From Acidobacteriaceae bacterium (GTDB taxonomy: Bacteria > Acidobacteriota > Terriglobia > Bryobacterales > Bryobacteraceae), in contig JAFASD010000053.1 of the NCBI GenBank assembly GCA_019244945.1, positions 1 to 12,172 on the forward strand: 12,172 nt of DNA, written 5' to 3'. The notes beneath the pieces are model-generated. The model did no database searches, had not been told where the DNA came from, and saw nothing but the letters and a program-made list of their open reading frames with translations. A program made the translations under genes and the position numbers. This document shows, one piece after another, positions 1 through 6,489 of this stretch (its first letter is position 1; every line of letters begins with the position of its first letter).

Positions 1-562
1 CATCTGCGAGCTCATCAGCGAAGCGAAGGATTGCCGCAAGCATCTGCTGACGCACATCCTGCCCCAGCAACGCGACGCTACGAGGCAGGCGTGAGATTTT
101 GTCCTTGTCTCCGGCAATGCTGCCGCCGTGGGCTTGCGCAATCTCGAAAATGACTCTGTGCTCAAGTCTGTGTTCGCCCAACAGCGTACCGAGTTCCTTG
201 ATGACGGCTTCGCTGTTGAGTTCGTGCGTCTCACGTCCAAAGATGTTCCCCACATCGTGGAGATGAATGGCGACCAGAAGCAAGTACACTTCGTATGGCG
301 TGAGATCTCCTCGTGCGCTAACCAACTCGCAGGCGCGTAGGATGACTGTCTTTATGTGGTCAGGACCGTGATCCGTGAGCGTTCCTCCGTCGATTGCGTT
401 CGCGCTGACATTGACGTACGGATGCACGTTGTTGTTCAGGTACTCTTCGATTTTCTTATAACTTCCGTAATAGGAGACCTTGCCGTGCGACGGGAATGCA
501 GTTGGCGATTGCTTGGCCAGCCACTCCGGGAGCGTCTTGCCGTTGAGCTTTATCAACTTCAT
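1..562 (-). CDS. HD-domain phosphohydrolase-like protein, partial (C-terminus outside window)
   Basis: This minus-strand open frame runs from an ATG at 562 off the left edge, giving 187 residues with no stop. A metal-binding HD signature is visible: TDHGPDH (residues 63-69), LHDVGN (101-106) with the HD pair at 102-103, AHGG (144-147) and RFADELAD (180-187) with a late Asp at 183. These are the spaced His/Asp ligands of HD phosphohydrolases. The arrangement, with TPYEVYLLL just before the HD pair, recalls the HD domain found at the N-terminus of Hsp90-like ATPase proteins of bacterial conflict systems (HD-CE type); this is from memory. It starts 18 bases after the methyltransferase stop, so the two are probably co-transcribed. 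A GTG at 577 is an alternative in-frame start, and neither start has a clear Shine-Dalgarno. Domains beyond residue 187 cannot be seen, so substrate and role are unknown. The context suggests restriction or defence. Confidence 0.8.
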   Translation of the reverse strand, partial: MKLIKLNGKTLPEWLAKQSPTAFPSHGKVSYYGSYKKIEEYLNNNVHPYVNVSANAIDGGTLTDHGPDHIKTVILRACELVSARGDLTPYEVYLLLVAIHLHDVGNIFGRETHELNSEAVIKELGTLLGEHRLEHRVIFEIAQAHGGSIAGDKDKISRLPRSVALLGQDVRQQMLAAILRFADELAD

Positions 563-580
563 TGGCCCAAATCGCACTGA

Positions 581-1639
581 TCACGCGCGCTGTTGCGCCC
601 TTCGCACCGCTAGGAAAACGGCCTTGGCCAGCAACGGTGGCACTGCATTGCCAACCTGTTGCTGCTGAAAACCAATGGAGCCTGTGAATTCGAACCAGTC
701 CGGAAACGACTGCAAGCGGGCTGCCTCCCGGACTGACAGGCCACGGTTTTGCGTCGGGTGGATTAACATGTTTTTCCGAAAGTTCCCGATTACGACAGAT
801 GGCTCGTGGGCGCGAAGGCGCCGATAAATTCCGGTGTGACAGCGTTCGAGATCCTCATAGTTGCTCATTAGTCCCTTCGGAATGCTGCTCCAATTCCCGC
901 CCTGTGGAACGTGAGCATAGCGTTCGAGGATACAGGGCATATTCTTGGTTACCAGGTGGTTTGCCGACTGCGCGTTGCTCCCACGGAGCCGTTGCGCATA
1001 AGCCGACAGCGGATCTCGACGGTACGGCAGCCTGTCAATGGCCGCACCATTCCGTAAGAGAGGAAGGTCACCTATCGCTTCCCAGACGGTGACGGAAGGT
1101 CTGCGGGATCGCGGAGGCGGTGATGGTACCCGTCCGGCCCGGCACCCTACAATGAATAGCCGGGAGCGGCGTTGGGGTACGCCGTAATCGGCAGCGTTGA
1201 GAACCCATTGCGCCACGTTGTAGCCAGCGCGCTTCAACGAGGTCGAAATCTGGCGAATAAACATTCCACCTTCGGTTTCCAGAATGCCCTTGACGTTCTC
1301 AAAAACGATCCATTCTGGACTTACCTGATGAACGATACGCAGGTATTCACGAAATAGCCAATTCGCCTGGTTATCTGCCGAACGCGTTCGTTGGTTGGAT
1401 GTAGAGAAGCCCTGACACGGAGGTCCGCCAAAAAGTACGACAGGCGATGTGCGAGGGCCTAAGTCCACCGAACGGACAGTTTGGATCCGCGTGTTCTGTA
1501 CGTCTACGCTCCGATGGTTTTTTGAGTAGGTCTCGGCAGCGTATTTGTCGGCTTCGATGGCCAAGCGAACGTCTATACCAGCCCAAAGCGCGCCGATCGA
1601 CATGCCTCCGGCACCCGAGAAGAGATCCACTCCGATCAT
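581..1639 (-). CDS. DNA (cytosine-5-)-methyltransferase, Dcm/C5 family
   Basis: It transfers a methyl group from S-adenosylmethionine to C5 of cytosine in a specific DNA sequence. All core motifs of the family are present in 352 residues: motif I DLFSGAGGMS (5-14), motif IV GGPPCQGFS (71-79) with catalytic Cys75, motif VI ENVKG (114-118), motif VIII QRRSRLFIVG, then a target-recognition region, motif IX RGLSVREAARLQSFP and motif X QVGNAVPP near the C-terminus. Length and motif order are normal, so the enzyme should be intact. The target sequence cannot be read from the protein. A vsr gene diverges from it 181 bases upstream, the usual partner that repairs T:G mismatches left by deaminated 5-methylcytosine. 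The HD gene follows 18 bases downstream. No restriction nuclease is visible; it may lie left of the window, or the enzyme may be a solitary or defence-system methylase. Confidence 0.95.
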   Translation of the reverse strand: MIGVDLFSGAGGMSIGALWAGIDVRLAIEADKYAAETYSKNHRSVDVQNTRIQTVRSVDLGPRTSPVVLFGGPPCQGFSTSNQRTRSADNQANWLFREYLRIVHQVSPEWIVFENVKGILETEGGMFIRQISTSLKRAGYNVAQWVLNAADYGVPQRRSRLFIVGCRAGRVPSPPPRSRRPSVTVWEAIGDLPLLRNGAAIDRLPYRRDPLSAYAQRLRGSNAQSANHLVTKNMPCILERYAHVPQGGNWSSIPKGLMSNYEDLERCHTGIYRRLRAHEPSVVIGNFRKNMLIHPTQNRGLSVREAARLQSFPDWFEFTGSIGFQQQQVGNAVPPLLAKAVFLAVRRAQQRA

Positions 1640-1820
1640 TCGTCAAACACAACACAGCCAAAAGGCGAAACCTCCATGCTATCGCAAGGAACTAGGCTTG
1701 AGCGGCGACGGTACCGCTGTGTCTGTGCACTGCCGTTTCTACGTTCCCAGACAGGAGCCAGAATCTTGCGCGGTATCGGATCTACACTTCAAACAGGACG
1801 CTAGTGGCGTCGGAAGCGCA
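1640..1820. other. Divergent intergenic region between methyltransferase and vsr
   Basis: These 181 bases separate the divergent methyltransferase and vsr genes and should hold both promoters. I see no convincing -35/-10 pair at normal spacing on either strand; for example TTGCGC at 1766 and TACACT at 1783 are only 11 bases apart. An open frame continues upstream of vsr through this region, but it has no family resemblance there and I treat it as non-coding. Confidence 0.4.
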
Positions 1821-2249
1821 ATGGACCATTTATCGCCTGATCGTCGAAGTTGGAATATGAGCCGTATCCCAAGCCGAAATACCGGGCCAGAAAAACGCAT
1901 ACGGTCGCTGCTGCATCGGCTCGGCTTTCGATTTTCCCTGCGGCGGAGAGATCTTCCTGGCAATCCCGACCTCGTGCTGCCAGCCCGACGCACTGTCGTC
2001 TTCGTTCACGGCTGCTTTTGGCACCAGCATGAAGGGTGTGTCCGAGCAACGATGCCAAGCACGCGACCGGAATATTGGCGGGAAAAACTCTGTGGCAATG
2101 CGGCACGCGATCGCAATGTGCAGCAGCAACTTCGGAAGCAGGGATGGAAAGTCTTGACGGTTTGGGAATGCGAGCTACGCGATGAAAAATTGGTGACGCA
2201 GCGTTGCCGGCGTGTGTTAAATAGCTGGATGTGTCGGATTATTCGATAA
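1821..2249 (+). CDS. vsr: Very short patch repair (Vsr) T:G mismatch endonuclease
   Basis: Vsr nicks DNA 5' of the T in T:G mismatches that arise when 5-methylcytosine deaminates, protecting sites methylated by a partner Dcm enzyme. The 142 residues show the whole family pattern: MSRIPSRNTGPE (13-24), LGFRFSL (34-40), LPGNPDLVLP (45-54), FVHGCFWHQH (61-70), the RPEYWREKL block, N-x-x-RD (93-97), and GWKVLTVWECELR near the end. Relative to E. coli Vsr as I recall it, catalytic Asp51, His64 and His69 match Asp50, His63 and His68 here, and the zinc ligands Cys66, His71, Cys73 and Cys117 match Cys65, His70, Cys73 and Cys117. It therefore looks fully functional. I chose the ATG at 1821 because homology begins about a dozen residues later; the frame stays open back to 1545 but without resemblance. 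It diverges from the neighbouring cytosine methyltransferase, its likely partner. Confidence 0.94.
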   Translation: MDHLSPDRRSWNMSRIPSRNTGPEKRIRSLLHRLGFRFSLRRRDLPGNPDLVLPARRTVVFVHGCFWHQHEGCVRATMPSTRPEYWREKLCGNAARDRNVQQQLRKQGWKVLTVWECELRDEKLVTQRCRRVLNSWMCRIIR

Positions 2250-2288
2250 ACGCGAATGGGTGCCTATCCTTTTGAAAACGTATTCGCA

Positions 2289-2504
2289 TCACGGCTTCCC
2301 GTTGATTTCCTGGTCCGCCCGGCACCTCATTCCTTCCTTCAAGTGGGTTACTATGCGTAAGAGTACGTTGAGCACCGTCTTGCGAAGCGTAGCGGAGTCG
2401 GGTGATACTTCCGGAACTATCGCTTCGGGCGGGTAGTTATCCAGATCTGCGGCATCCCAGATGTTGTAGACGAAATCGTAGTGCCGCGTTACATGAAGGC
2501 GCAA
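2289..2504 (-). CDS. Small hypothetical protein or gene remnant
   Basis: This 71-residue minus-strand frame starts at a TTG with no ribosome binding site; the frame stays open upstream to a stop at 2544-2546 without an ATG. Codon choice looks coding (mostly G or C in third positions), and stretches such as HYDFVYNIWDAADLDNYPP and LRKTVLNVLLRIV read like ordinary protein. I do not recognise the family. It lies between vsr and the tRNA fragment, at the presumed edge of an integrated element, so a truncated C-terminal remnant of a larger gene is as likely as a real small gene. It is convergent with vsr, with 39 bases between the two stops. Confidence 0.35.
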   Translation of the reverse strand: MRLHVTRHYDFVYNIWDAADLDNYPPEAIVPEVSPDSATLRKTVLNVLLRIVTHLKEGMRCRADQEINGKP

Positions 2505-2596
2505 GAAGTATCTACAGGGTTCAGTAGGCCTTGACGCAACCCATTAGACCGCAACCACTTGAAAACAGACCTCTGGTGCTATTTCGCAAGGGCGGT

Positions 2597-2641
2597 TTGG
2601 GGTGCAAGAGGTCCCGGGTTCAAATCCCGGCGGCCCGACCA
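2597..2641 (+). mobile_element. tRNA-Pro(GGG) 3' fragment, candidate attachment (att) scar
   Basis: The sequence reads as the 3' part of a tRNA. It has an anticodon loop TTGGGGT (2597-2603) with anticodon GGG at 2599-2601 and G37, a 3' anticodon strand GCAAG (2604-2608), variable loop AGGTC, a perfect T-arm of CCGGG (2614-2618), loop TTCAAAT and CCCGG (2626-2630), a 3' acceptor strand CGGCCCG, discriminator A and encoded CCA ending at 2641. The bases before 2597 do not pair with the anticodon or acceptor strands, and no D-arm or 5' acceptor CGGGCCG is present. Site-specific integrases commonly recombine in tRNA 3' portions and leave such a displaced 3' copy at the far end of the element. Given the tRNA direction, the element should lie to the left. 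The exact left limit of the identity block cannot be set without the other att copy. Confidence 0.75.
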
Positions 2642-2871
2642 GTTAACTTGTTCGATACCAACATTCCTTCAATTGAGAAAAGATTCCACCCCAAGCTGAT
2701 TGTGCTTAACAATGCAGAAAGTCCATTCGCTAGCACTCATCCGGAGGGCTGAACCGCGATTTGAACTTAAGAACGGGATGATACGGCAATGCCACAGAAT
2801 TCGATACACAGAGCTAGCGACTGACGGCGAAGTCTACATAGCCTGAAGAATCGCTAACAAAATCCGCGCGT
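2642..2871. other. Intergenic stretch with no recognised gene
   Basis: Between the tRNA fragment and the toxin remnant I see no credible coding frame, RNA gene, repeat or terminator. The plus-strand frame that crosses the tRNA fragment and continues to 2752 is a chance frame. Confidence 0.4.
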
Positions 2872-3203
2872 TCAAGACGGTTCGGGCGGACGAATAGGTG
2901 TTATTCCCAATCCGCGCTCTCGCGCGAGTGACGAACGCCGCCGACCGCTAAGACATGCGATAACGAGGCTGTTATCTTCGCGCACGCGGAACCACAGCCC
3001 CCAATCAGTAAACTGTCTCAGTCCGATGCGGCGCAACTCTTATAACGCTCTTGAAAGCCTTCCGGCGCGCGCTGGATGGCCTGGACTGCCTCTTCCACCC
3101 GATCATAGAATTGCTGCCCCAGCCCTTCGCGTTTGCGCTCGTACCAGGCAGCCGCCGCGTCAACTTCACGCCTCGCCAGCGGTGCGAAAGAAACGGTCTT
3201 CAC
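2872..3203 (-). pseudogene. RelE/ParE-family toxin, disrupted by a one-base frameshift
   Basis: The first frame starts with GTG at 3203 and gives 55 residues typical of RelE/ParE toxins: an initial strand, then AAAAWYERKREGLGQQFYDRVEEAV and AIQRAPEGF, before stopping early. If one base is restored at about 3037-3038, where AAG-AG-TTG would read AAG-GAG-TTG, the frame continues for 54 more residues: LRRIGLRQFTDWGLWFRV, then REDNSLVIACLSGRRRS, to a TGA at 2872-2874. That second half is the expected C-terminal sheet and basic segment, so the restored protein of about 110 residues has family length. A deletion or a sequencing error would explain it. Intact homologues are translation- or gyrase-directed toxins. 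The start codon directly follows the antitoxin stop, so the pair was an operon. If the shift is real, the toxin is dead. Confidence 0.8.
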
Positions 3204-3371
3204 TCAGGGAGCCGGTTTTTGGAGTTTCAAAAGCTTAGCGCGGCCTTCACGGATTACCTGTTCCGCAGGCACAGCTTGCTTTTCATCCTGTTCCAGCGTT
3301 CGCAGGCGTTCATCCAAGATTTTCTTGGTGTCTTCGTCAAGTTCGCCGGGGCGTTGCGGGACGGATGCCAT
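3204..3371 (-). CDS. Short antitoxin-like protein of the addiction-module type
   Basis: This 55-residue frame starts at ATG 3371 and its TGA (3204-3206) is immediately followed by the toxin GTG, the usual antitoxin-toxin order. Its body, LDEDTKKILDERLRTLEQ then AVPAEQVIREGRAKLLK, resembles the helical C-terminal part of small unstable antitoxins (Unstab_antitox/addiction module family, from memory), with an acidic helix, a loop containing VPAEQV and a basic end. The family is usually about 70 residues, so this one is a little short at the N-terminus. In a working pair it would bind and neutralise the toxin and repress its own promoter. Here the partner is frameshifted, so it may be retained only as a relic or act on related toxins elsewhere. 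Confidence 0.65.
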   Translation of the reverse strand: MASVPQRPGELDEDTKKILDERLRTLEQDEKQAVPAEQVIREGRAKLLKLQKPAP

Positions 3372-3449
3372 GTCTTCATTCTAACGGCTGATTGCTACCG
3401 CCGCCGTGTTCTTCTTCGACCTGGACCCCAACCGCAGCCCCGCCAATCC

Positions 3450-3458
3450 TGATATACT
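3450..3458 (+). promoter_or_regulatory. Extended -10 promoter element for the zinc-ribbon gene
   Basis: TGATATACT matches the extended -10 form TGnTATAMT, with TATACT at 3453-3458. No good -35 lies 17 bases upstream, which extended -10 promoters tolerate. The first base of TATACT is 26 bases before the ATG at 3479, so the leader would be only about 14 bases. Confidence 0.5.
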
Positions 3459-3478
3459 CCGCTTATCCGGTTCTGCCA

Positions 3479-3751
3479 ATGAGTGAACAGCGTTTAGGCG
3501 ATGTGATTGATGATCATTGTATTAAGTGCCGCCGCATTACCAATCATTCCATCGTGTCTCTGGTAAATGGCGAGGCTGCGAAAGTTCGGTGCCGGACGTG
3601 CTACCACGATCACGATTATCGTCATGAACAAGCCCCGCCATCGAAGAAGGATTTGAAGAAAGCAGAGGCTCTGGCTGCGGAGAATGGCAATCCAACTGAC
3701 CAGCCTTTGGCTCCTGAAAAGGAAAGCAAAACCAAGGCCGGACGCGCGTAA
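3479..3751 (+). CDS. Small zinc-ribbon-like hypothetical protein with two CxxC pairs
   Basis: The protein has 90 residues. The N-terminal half carries HCIKC and, about 25 residues later, CRTC, four cysteines placed to bind one zinc ion in a ribbon fold. Between them is IVSLVNGEAAKVR, a beta-hairpin-like stretch. The second half is lysine- and glutamate-rich and probably disordered (from APPSKKDLKKAEALAAE onward). No signal peptide or membrane segment is seen, so it is probably cytoplasmic. I recall similar short proteins in acidobacterial genomes with no assigned function; a nucleic-acid or ribosome contact would be a guess. I chose the ATG at 3479 rather than the upstream start at 3392, because the extra 29 residues are low-complexity and would overlap the promoter. 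The CCA-adding enzyme follows 72 bases downstream. Confidence 0.75.
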   Translation: MSEQRLGDVIDDHCIKCRRITNHSIVSLVNGEAAKVRCRTCYHDHDYRHEQAPPSKKDLKKAEALAAENGNPTDQPLAPEKESKTKAGRA

Positions 3752-3823
3752 GATTGGTCTGCAGCTCTCGCAGCCGGCATCGGGTTGACGCCTCGGATCG
3801 GAGTGACCTGCGCCGGCATCAGC

Positions 3824-5161
3824 ATGGATCCAACGCTTAGTAGGCGCCGCGAATCGCTGGCGATCGAGATCATTCGCGATTTGCGAGTGCGCGGCCATCA
3901 AGCCTACCTAGTAGGCGGCTGTGTTCGGGACCGCCTTCTCGGAATAATTCCCAAAGATTACGACGTCAGCACTGATGCTCGCCCCGAAACGATCCTCGCC
4001 TGCTTTCCGGACTCACAAACCGTGGGTGCTCATTTTGGAGTTGTATTGGTCAACCGCGGGAGCGGTGTACAAGTCGAGGTAGCCACGTTCCGCAGCGAAG
4101 GCGCCTATTCGGACGGCCGGCGGCCCAGTCAAGTGCGCTTCGAAACAGATCCGGTATTGGATGCGAAGCGGCGAGATTTCACCATTAACGGCCTGATGGA
4201 AGATCCGGTTTCGGGCCGCATCCTCGATTACGTCGGAGGTAGCGCGGACCTGGAAGCCAGAGTCATACGCGCTGTCGGAAATGCTGATGAGCGATTCACT
4301 GAAGATCATCTCCGAATGCTCCGCGCGGTGAGGTTCGCAGCTCGCCTTGATTTTTCGATCGCTCCCGAAACGCTCGCCGCTATTCAGCGATCCGCATCCA
4401 ACATCCTTAGAATTTCCGCGGAGCGCATACGTGATGAGCTAATTCGGGTCCTCACCGAAGGGAGAGCGCGTTATGGATTCGAGCTGCTTGACCGGTGCGG
4501 TCTGTTAGTCCACGTTCTTCCCGATGTGAAGGCATTTCAAGGTGTTCAGCAGCCGCCAGAGTTTCATCCGGAAGGCGATGTGTGGAACCACGTATTACTG
4601 ATCTTAGAGCAGCTTCGCAACCCAACCGTGACTCTCGCGTTCGGTGCACTGCTCCACGATGTCGGCAAACCTCCTACATTTCGCGTCGCCGATCGTATTC
4701 GTTTCGATGGGCACGCAGAAGTAGGCGCGCAGATGATGCAAAAAATTTTGTATGACCTCAAGTTCCCGAATGAAGACGTTGAACAAATCACGTCTTTGGT
4801 CGCGAACCACATGAGGTTTAAGGATGTCCGGCAAATGCGCCTGAGCACTTTGAAACGTTTCTTGCGCTTGCCGAACTTTGAAGAGCATCTGGAGTTGCAT
4901 CGCCTGGATTGTCTGGCGAGTAACGGCTATACGGATTCGTATGACTTTGTTAGAGCGAAGCTCGCCGAATTAGACCAGCAGGATTTGCGACCTCCGCGGT
5001 TGATCAACGGCCGTGATCTGATAACCGCGGGCTATAAACCGGGTCCGGGCTTCGGACGCGCCCTCGAAGCGGTGGAAACGGCTCAATTGGAGGGCGAAAT
5101 TCAAACCCCACAAGAGGCTTTGGCGTTAGCCCAAAGAGTGCTCGATCGTGCCGCTGCCTGA
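3824..5161 (+). CDS. cca: CCA tRNA nucleotidyltransferase / poly(A) polymerase with HD domain
   Basis: It adds nucleotides to RNA 3' ends, most likely the CCA of tRNAs, without a template. The 445 residues show the class II head: GGCVRDRLLG (31-40), the metal-binding DYD (45-47) of the DYDVSTDA block, RRDFTINGL (115-123) and ERFTEDHLRMLRAVRFAARL (155-174), which carry the nucleotide-selection and RNA-binding residues. These are followed by a C-terminal HD domain with LLHDVGK (275-281) and later HRLDCLASNG. The ATG at 3824 is preferred over the TTG at 3785 because the conserved part begins about 28 residues after it. No strong Shine-Dalgarno is seen. Sequence alone does not separate a full CCA-adding enzyme from a poly(A) polymerase or a split A-adding/CC-adding enzyme. 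It is a core gene, which supports the view that this side of the tRNA scar is native chromosome. Confidence 0.9.
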   Translation: MDPTLSRRRESLAIEIIRDLRVRGHQAYLVGGCVRDRLLGIIPKDYDVSTDARPETILACFPDSQTVGAHFGVVLVNRGSGVQVEVATFRSEGAYSDGRRPSQVRFETDPVLDAKRRDFTINGLMEDPVSGRILDYVGGSADLEARVIRAVGNADERFTEDHLRMLRAVRFAARLDFSIAPETLAAIQRSASNILRISAERIRDELIRVLTEGRARYGFELLDRCGLLVHVLPDVKAFQGVQQPPEFHPEGDVWNHVLLILEQLRNPTVTLAFGALLHDVGKPPTFRVADRIRFDGHAEVGAQMMQKILYDLKFPNEDVEQITSLVANHMRFKDVRQMRLSTLKRFLRLPNFEEHLELHRLDCLASNGYTDSYDFVRAKLAELDQQDLRPPRLINGRDLITAGYKPGPGFGRALEAVETAQLEGEIQTPQEALALAQRVLDRAAA

Positions 5162-5171
5162 TCACTCCGCC

Positions 5172-5205
5172 TGTTGGTGGGCCCGACTACAACCTCCCAA
5201 CAACA
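5172..5205 (+). other. Imperfect inverted repeat between cca and egtB
   Basis: TGTTGGTGGG (5172-5181) can pair with CCCAACAACA (5196-5205), ten pairs with one G-A mismatch around a 14-base loop. It lies 11 bases after the cca stop and could end or attenuate transcription, but no T-run follows on the plus strand, so a classical terminator is doubtful. Confidence 0.3.
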
Positions 5206-5242
5206 AAATTTGGTATCGGGAAGGCCTCTATCGCATCAAATT

Positions 5243-5247
5243 GGAGG
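5243..5247 (+). promoter_or_regulatory. Ribosome binding site of egtB
   Basis: GGAGG lies seven bases before the ATG at 5255. This settles the egtB start against the longer upstream frame beginning at 5174, which would also cover the inverted repeat. Confidence 0.8.
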
Positions 5248-5254
5248 ATTCGCT

Positions 5255-6481
5255 ATGCCTGTTATCGAAGCCGAGAAAAATTTAGTCGCAGAGTTACGAT
5301 CTGCAAGAGCTGAAAGCGATAAGCTCTTCACAATTCTGAAGCCTGATGCCCTTTATGAAAGACCTATCGCCGAACGCCATAGGGTGATTTTCTACGTCGG
5401 TCACTTAGATGCATTCGATTGCATACTGATCTGTCGGGAAGCGCTTGGAATTAAGTCGCGTGATTCGGAGTTGGACACATTGTTTCGCGCGGGCATAGAT
5501 CCTGATTCGAATCATCTTCCAAGCGATAAGCAATCCGACTGGCCAAGCATCGAAAACGTCCGCGCATATGTGAAACGCTGCCGAGCTGAAGTGGATGATA
5601 ACCTGGAGCGCGCGCCCGAGGACGTAATTCATATGGCACTCGAGCATCGTGAGATGCATCTCGAAACGCTCGCGTACATGTTTCACAATTTCGAATACAA
5701 CCGGAAGCGCACGCCGAATGCAATGGACCAGGAGGACATCCCGCCATCTGAGTGGACCAATGAATGGCGTGATGTGCCGGCCGGACGCGTTGTCCTTGGT
5801 AAACCGCACGATAGTTCGTTCGGATGGGATAACGAGTACGATGAATTGCGAACCGCCGTCGACGGATTCCGGATACAGCGTTACAGTGTTACGAATCGCG
5901 AGTATCTGCGGTTCGTCGACGAGGGCGCTCCCATTCCCAATTTTTGGATCCGGCGTGGCGATTTGATCTATTATCGCGGAATGTTTGAGGAGACTCCGCT
6001 GCCGCTTGATTGGCCCGTTTATGTAACGCAAGAAGAGGCCGAAACATACGCCAAGTGGATGGGTAAGAGTTTGCCAACTGAAGAGCAGTTTCATCGCGCA
6101 GCGTATGGAACTCTCGGGGGAGGCGAACGCGAGTATCCCTGGGGCACTTCAGAACCGGCACACAATCGGGGCAACTTCGATTTTCAAAGCTGGGATCCGC
6201 AGGCTGTATACGCCACTCCCGAAGGTGACAGCGCGTTCGGCGTAAGTCAGTTGACCGGAAATGGATGGGAATGGACACGCACCCAGTTTGCCCCGTTCCC
6301 CGGCTTTAAACCCCACCCGAGTTATCCAGGTTATTCGGCAAATTTCTTCGACGGAGAGCATTATGTATTGAAGGGTGGTTCAGCGCGTACCGCCGTAAGA
6401 CTTCTTCGCCGATCGTTCCGAAATTGGTTTCGCCGTGACTATCCATACATGTATGCGAAGTTCCGGTGCGTTGAAAACTAA
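5255..6481 (+). CDS. egtB: Ergothioneine biosynthesis sulfoxide synthase EgtB
   Basis: EgtB is a non-haem iron enzyme that uses O2 to join hercynine (trimethylhistidine) to the sulfur of a thiol donor. The 408 residues comprise an N-terminal DinB-like four-helix domain with His50 (GHLDAFD) and the HX3HXE ligand motif as H131-REM-H135-L-E137, then a C-terminal formylglycine-enzyme/SUMF1-type fold with PVYVTQEEAETYAKW, LPTEEQFHRAAYG, NGWEWT and LKGGSARTAV. The end reads SFRNWFRRDYPYMYAKFR, where mycobacterial EgtB has SFRNWD as I recall; that Asp belongs to the gamma-glutamylcysteine pocket. With no egtA or egtC nearby, the donor may be cysteine itself, as reported for the EgtB of the acidobacterium Chloracidobacterium thermophilum. 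It is followed eight bases later by egtD. No sign of truncation. Confidence 0.92.
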   Translation: MPVIEAEKNLVAELRSARAESDKLFTILKPDALYERPIAERHRVIFYVGHLDAFDCILICREALGIKSRDSELDTLFRAGIDPDSNHLPSDKQSDWPSIENVRAYVKRCRAEVDDNLERAPEDVIHMALEHREMHLETLAYMFHNFEYNRKRTPNAMDQEDIPPSEWTNEWRDVPAGRVVLGKPHDSSFGWDNEYDELRTAVDGFRIQRYSVTNREYLRFVDEGAPIPNFWIRRGDLIYYRGMFEETPLPLDWPVYVTQEEAETYAKWMGKSLPTEEQFHRAAYGTLGGGEREYPWGTSEPAHNRGNFDFQSWDPQAVYATPEGDSAFGVSQLTGNGWEWTRTQFAPFPGFKPHPSYPGYSANFFDGEHYVLKGGSARTAVRLLRRSFRNWFRRDYPYMYAKFRCVEN

Positions 6482-6489
6482 GCAACTTC

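Noticed and set aside
1545..1820. N-terminal extension of the Vsr frame by 92 residues
   Set aside because: It overlaps the methyltransferase on the other strand, has no family resemblance and would greatly exceed normal Vsr length.
2505..2641. A complete tRNA-Pro gene, or one split by an intron
   Set aside because: No 5' acceptor CGGGCCG, D-arm or matching 5' anticodon strand is found upstream within the window.
2531..2752. 73-residue plus-strand frame
   Set aside because: It crosses the tRNA fragment and has no protein-like pattern.
3494..3901. 135-residue minus-strand frame
   Set aside because: It is antisense to the zinc-ribbon gene and the start of cca, with composition typical of a shadow frame.
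5405..6094. 229-residue minus-strand frame
   Set aside because: It is antisense to the well-supported egtB, with no recognisable motif.
5255..6481. Selenoneine synthase SenA instead of EgtB
   Set aside because: No selenophosphate synthase (SenC-like) or SenB is adjacent, and the immediate partner is egtD with histidine-binding residues intact.
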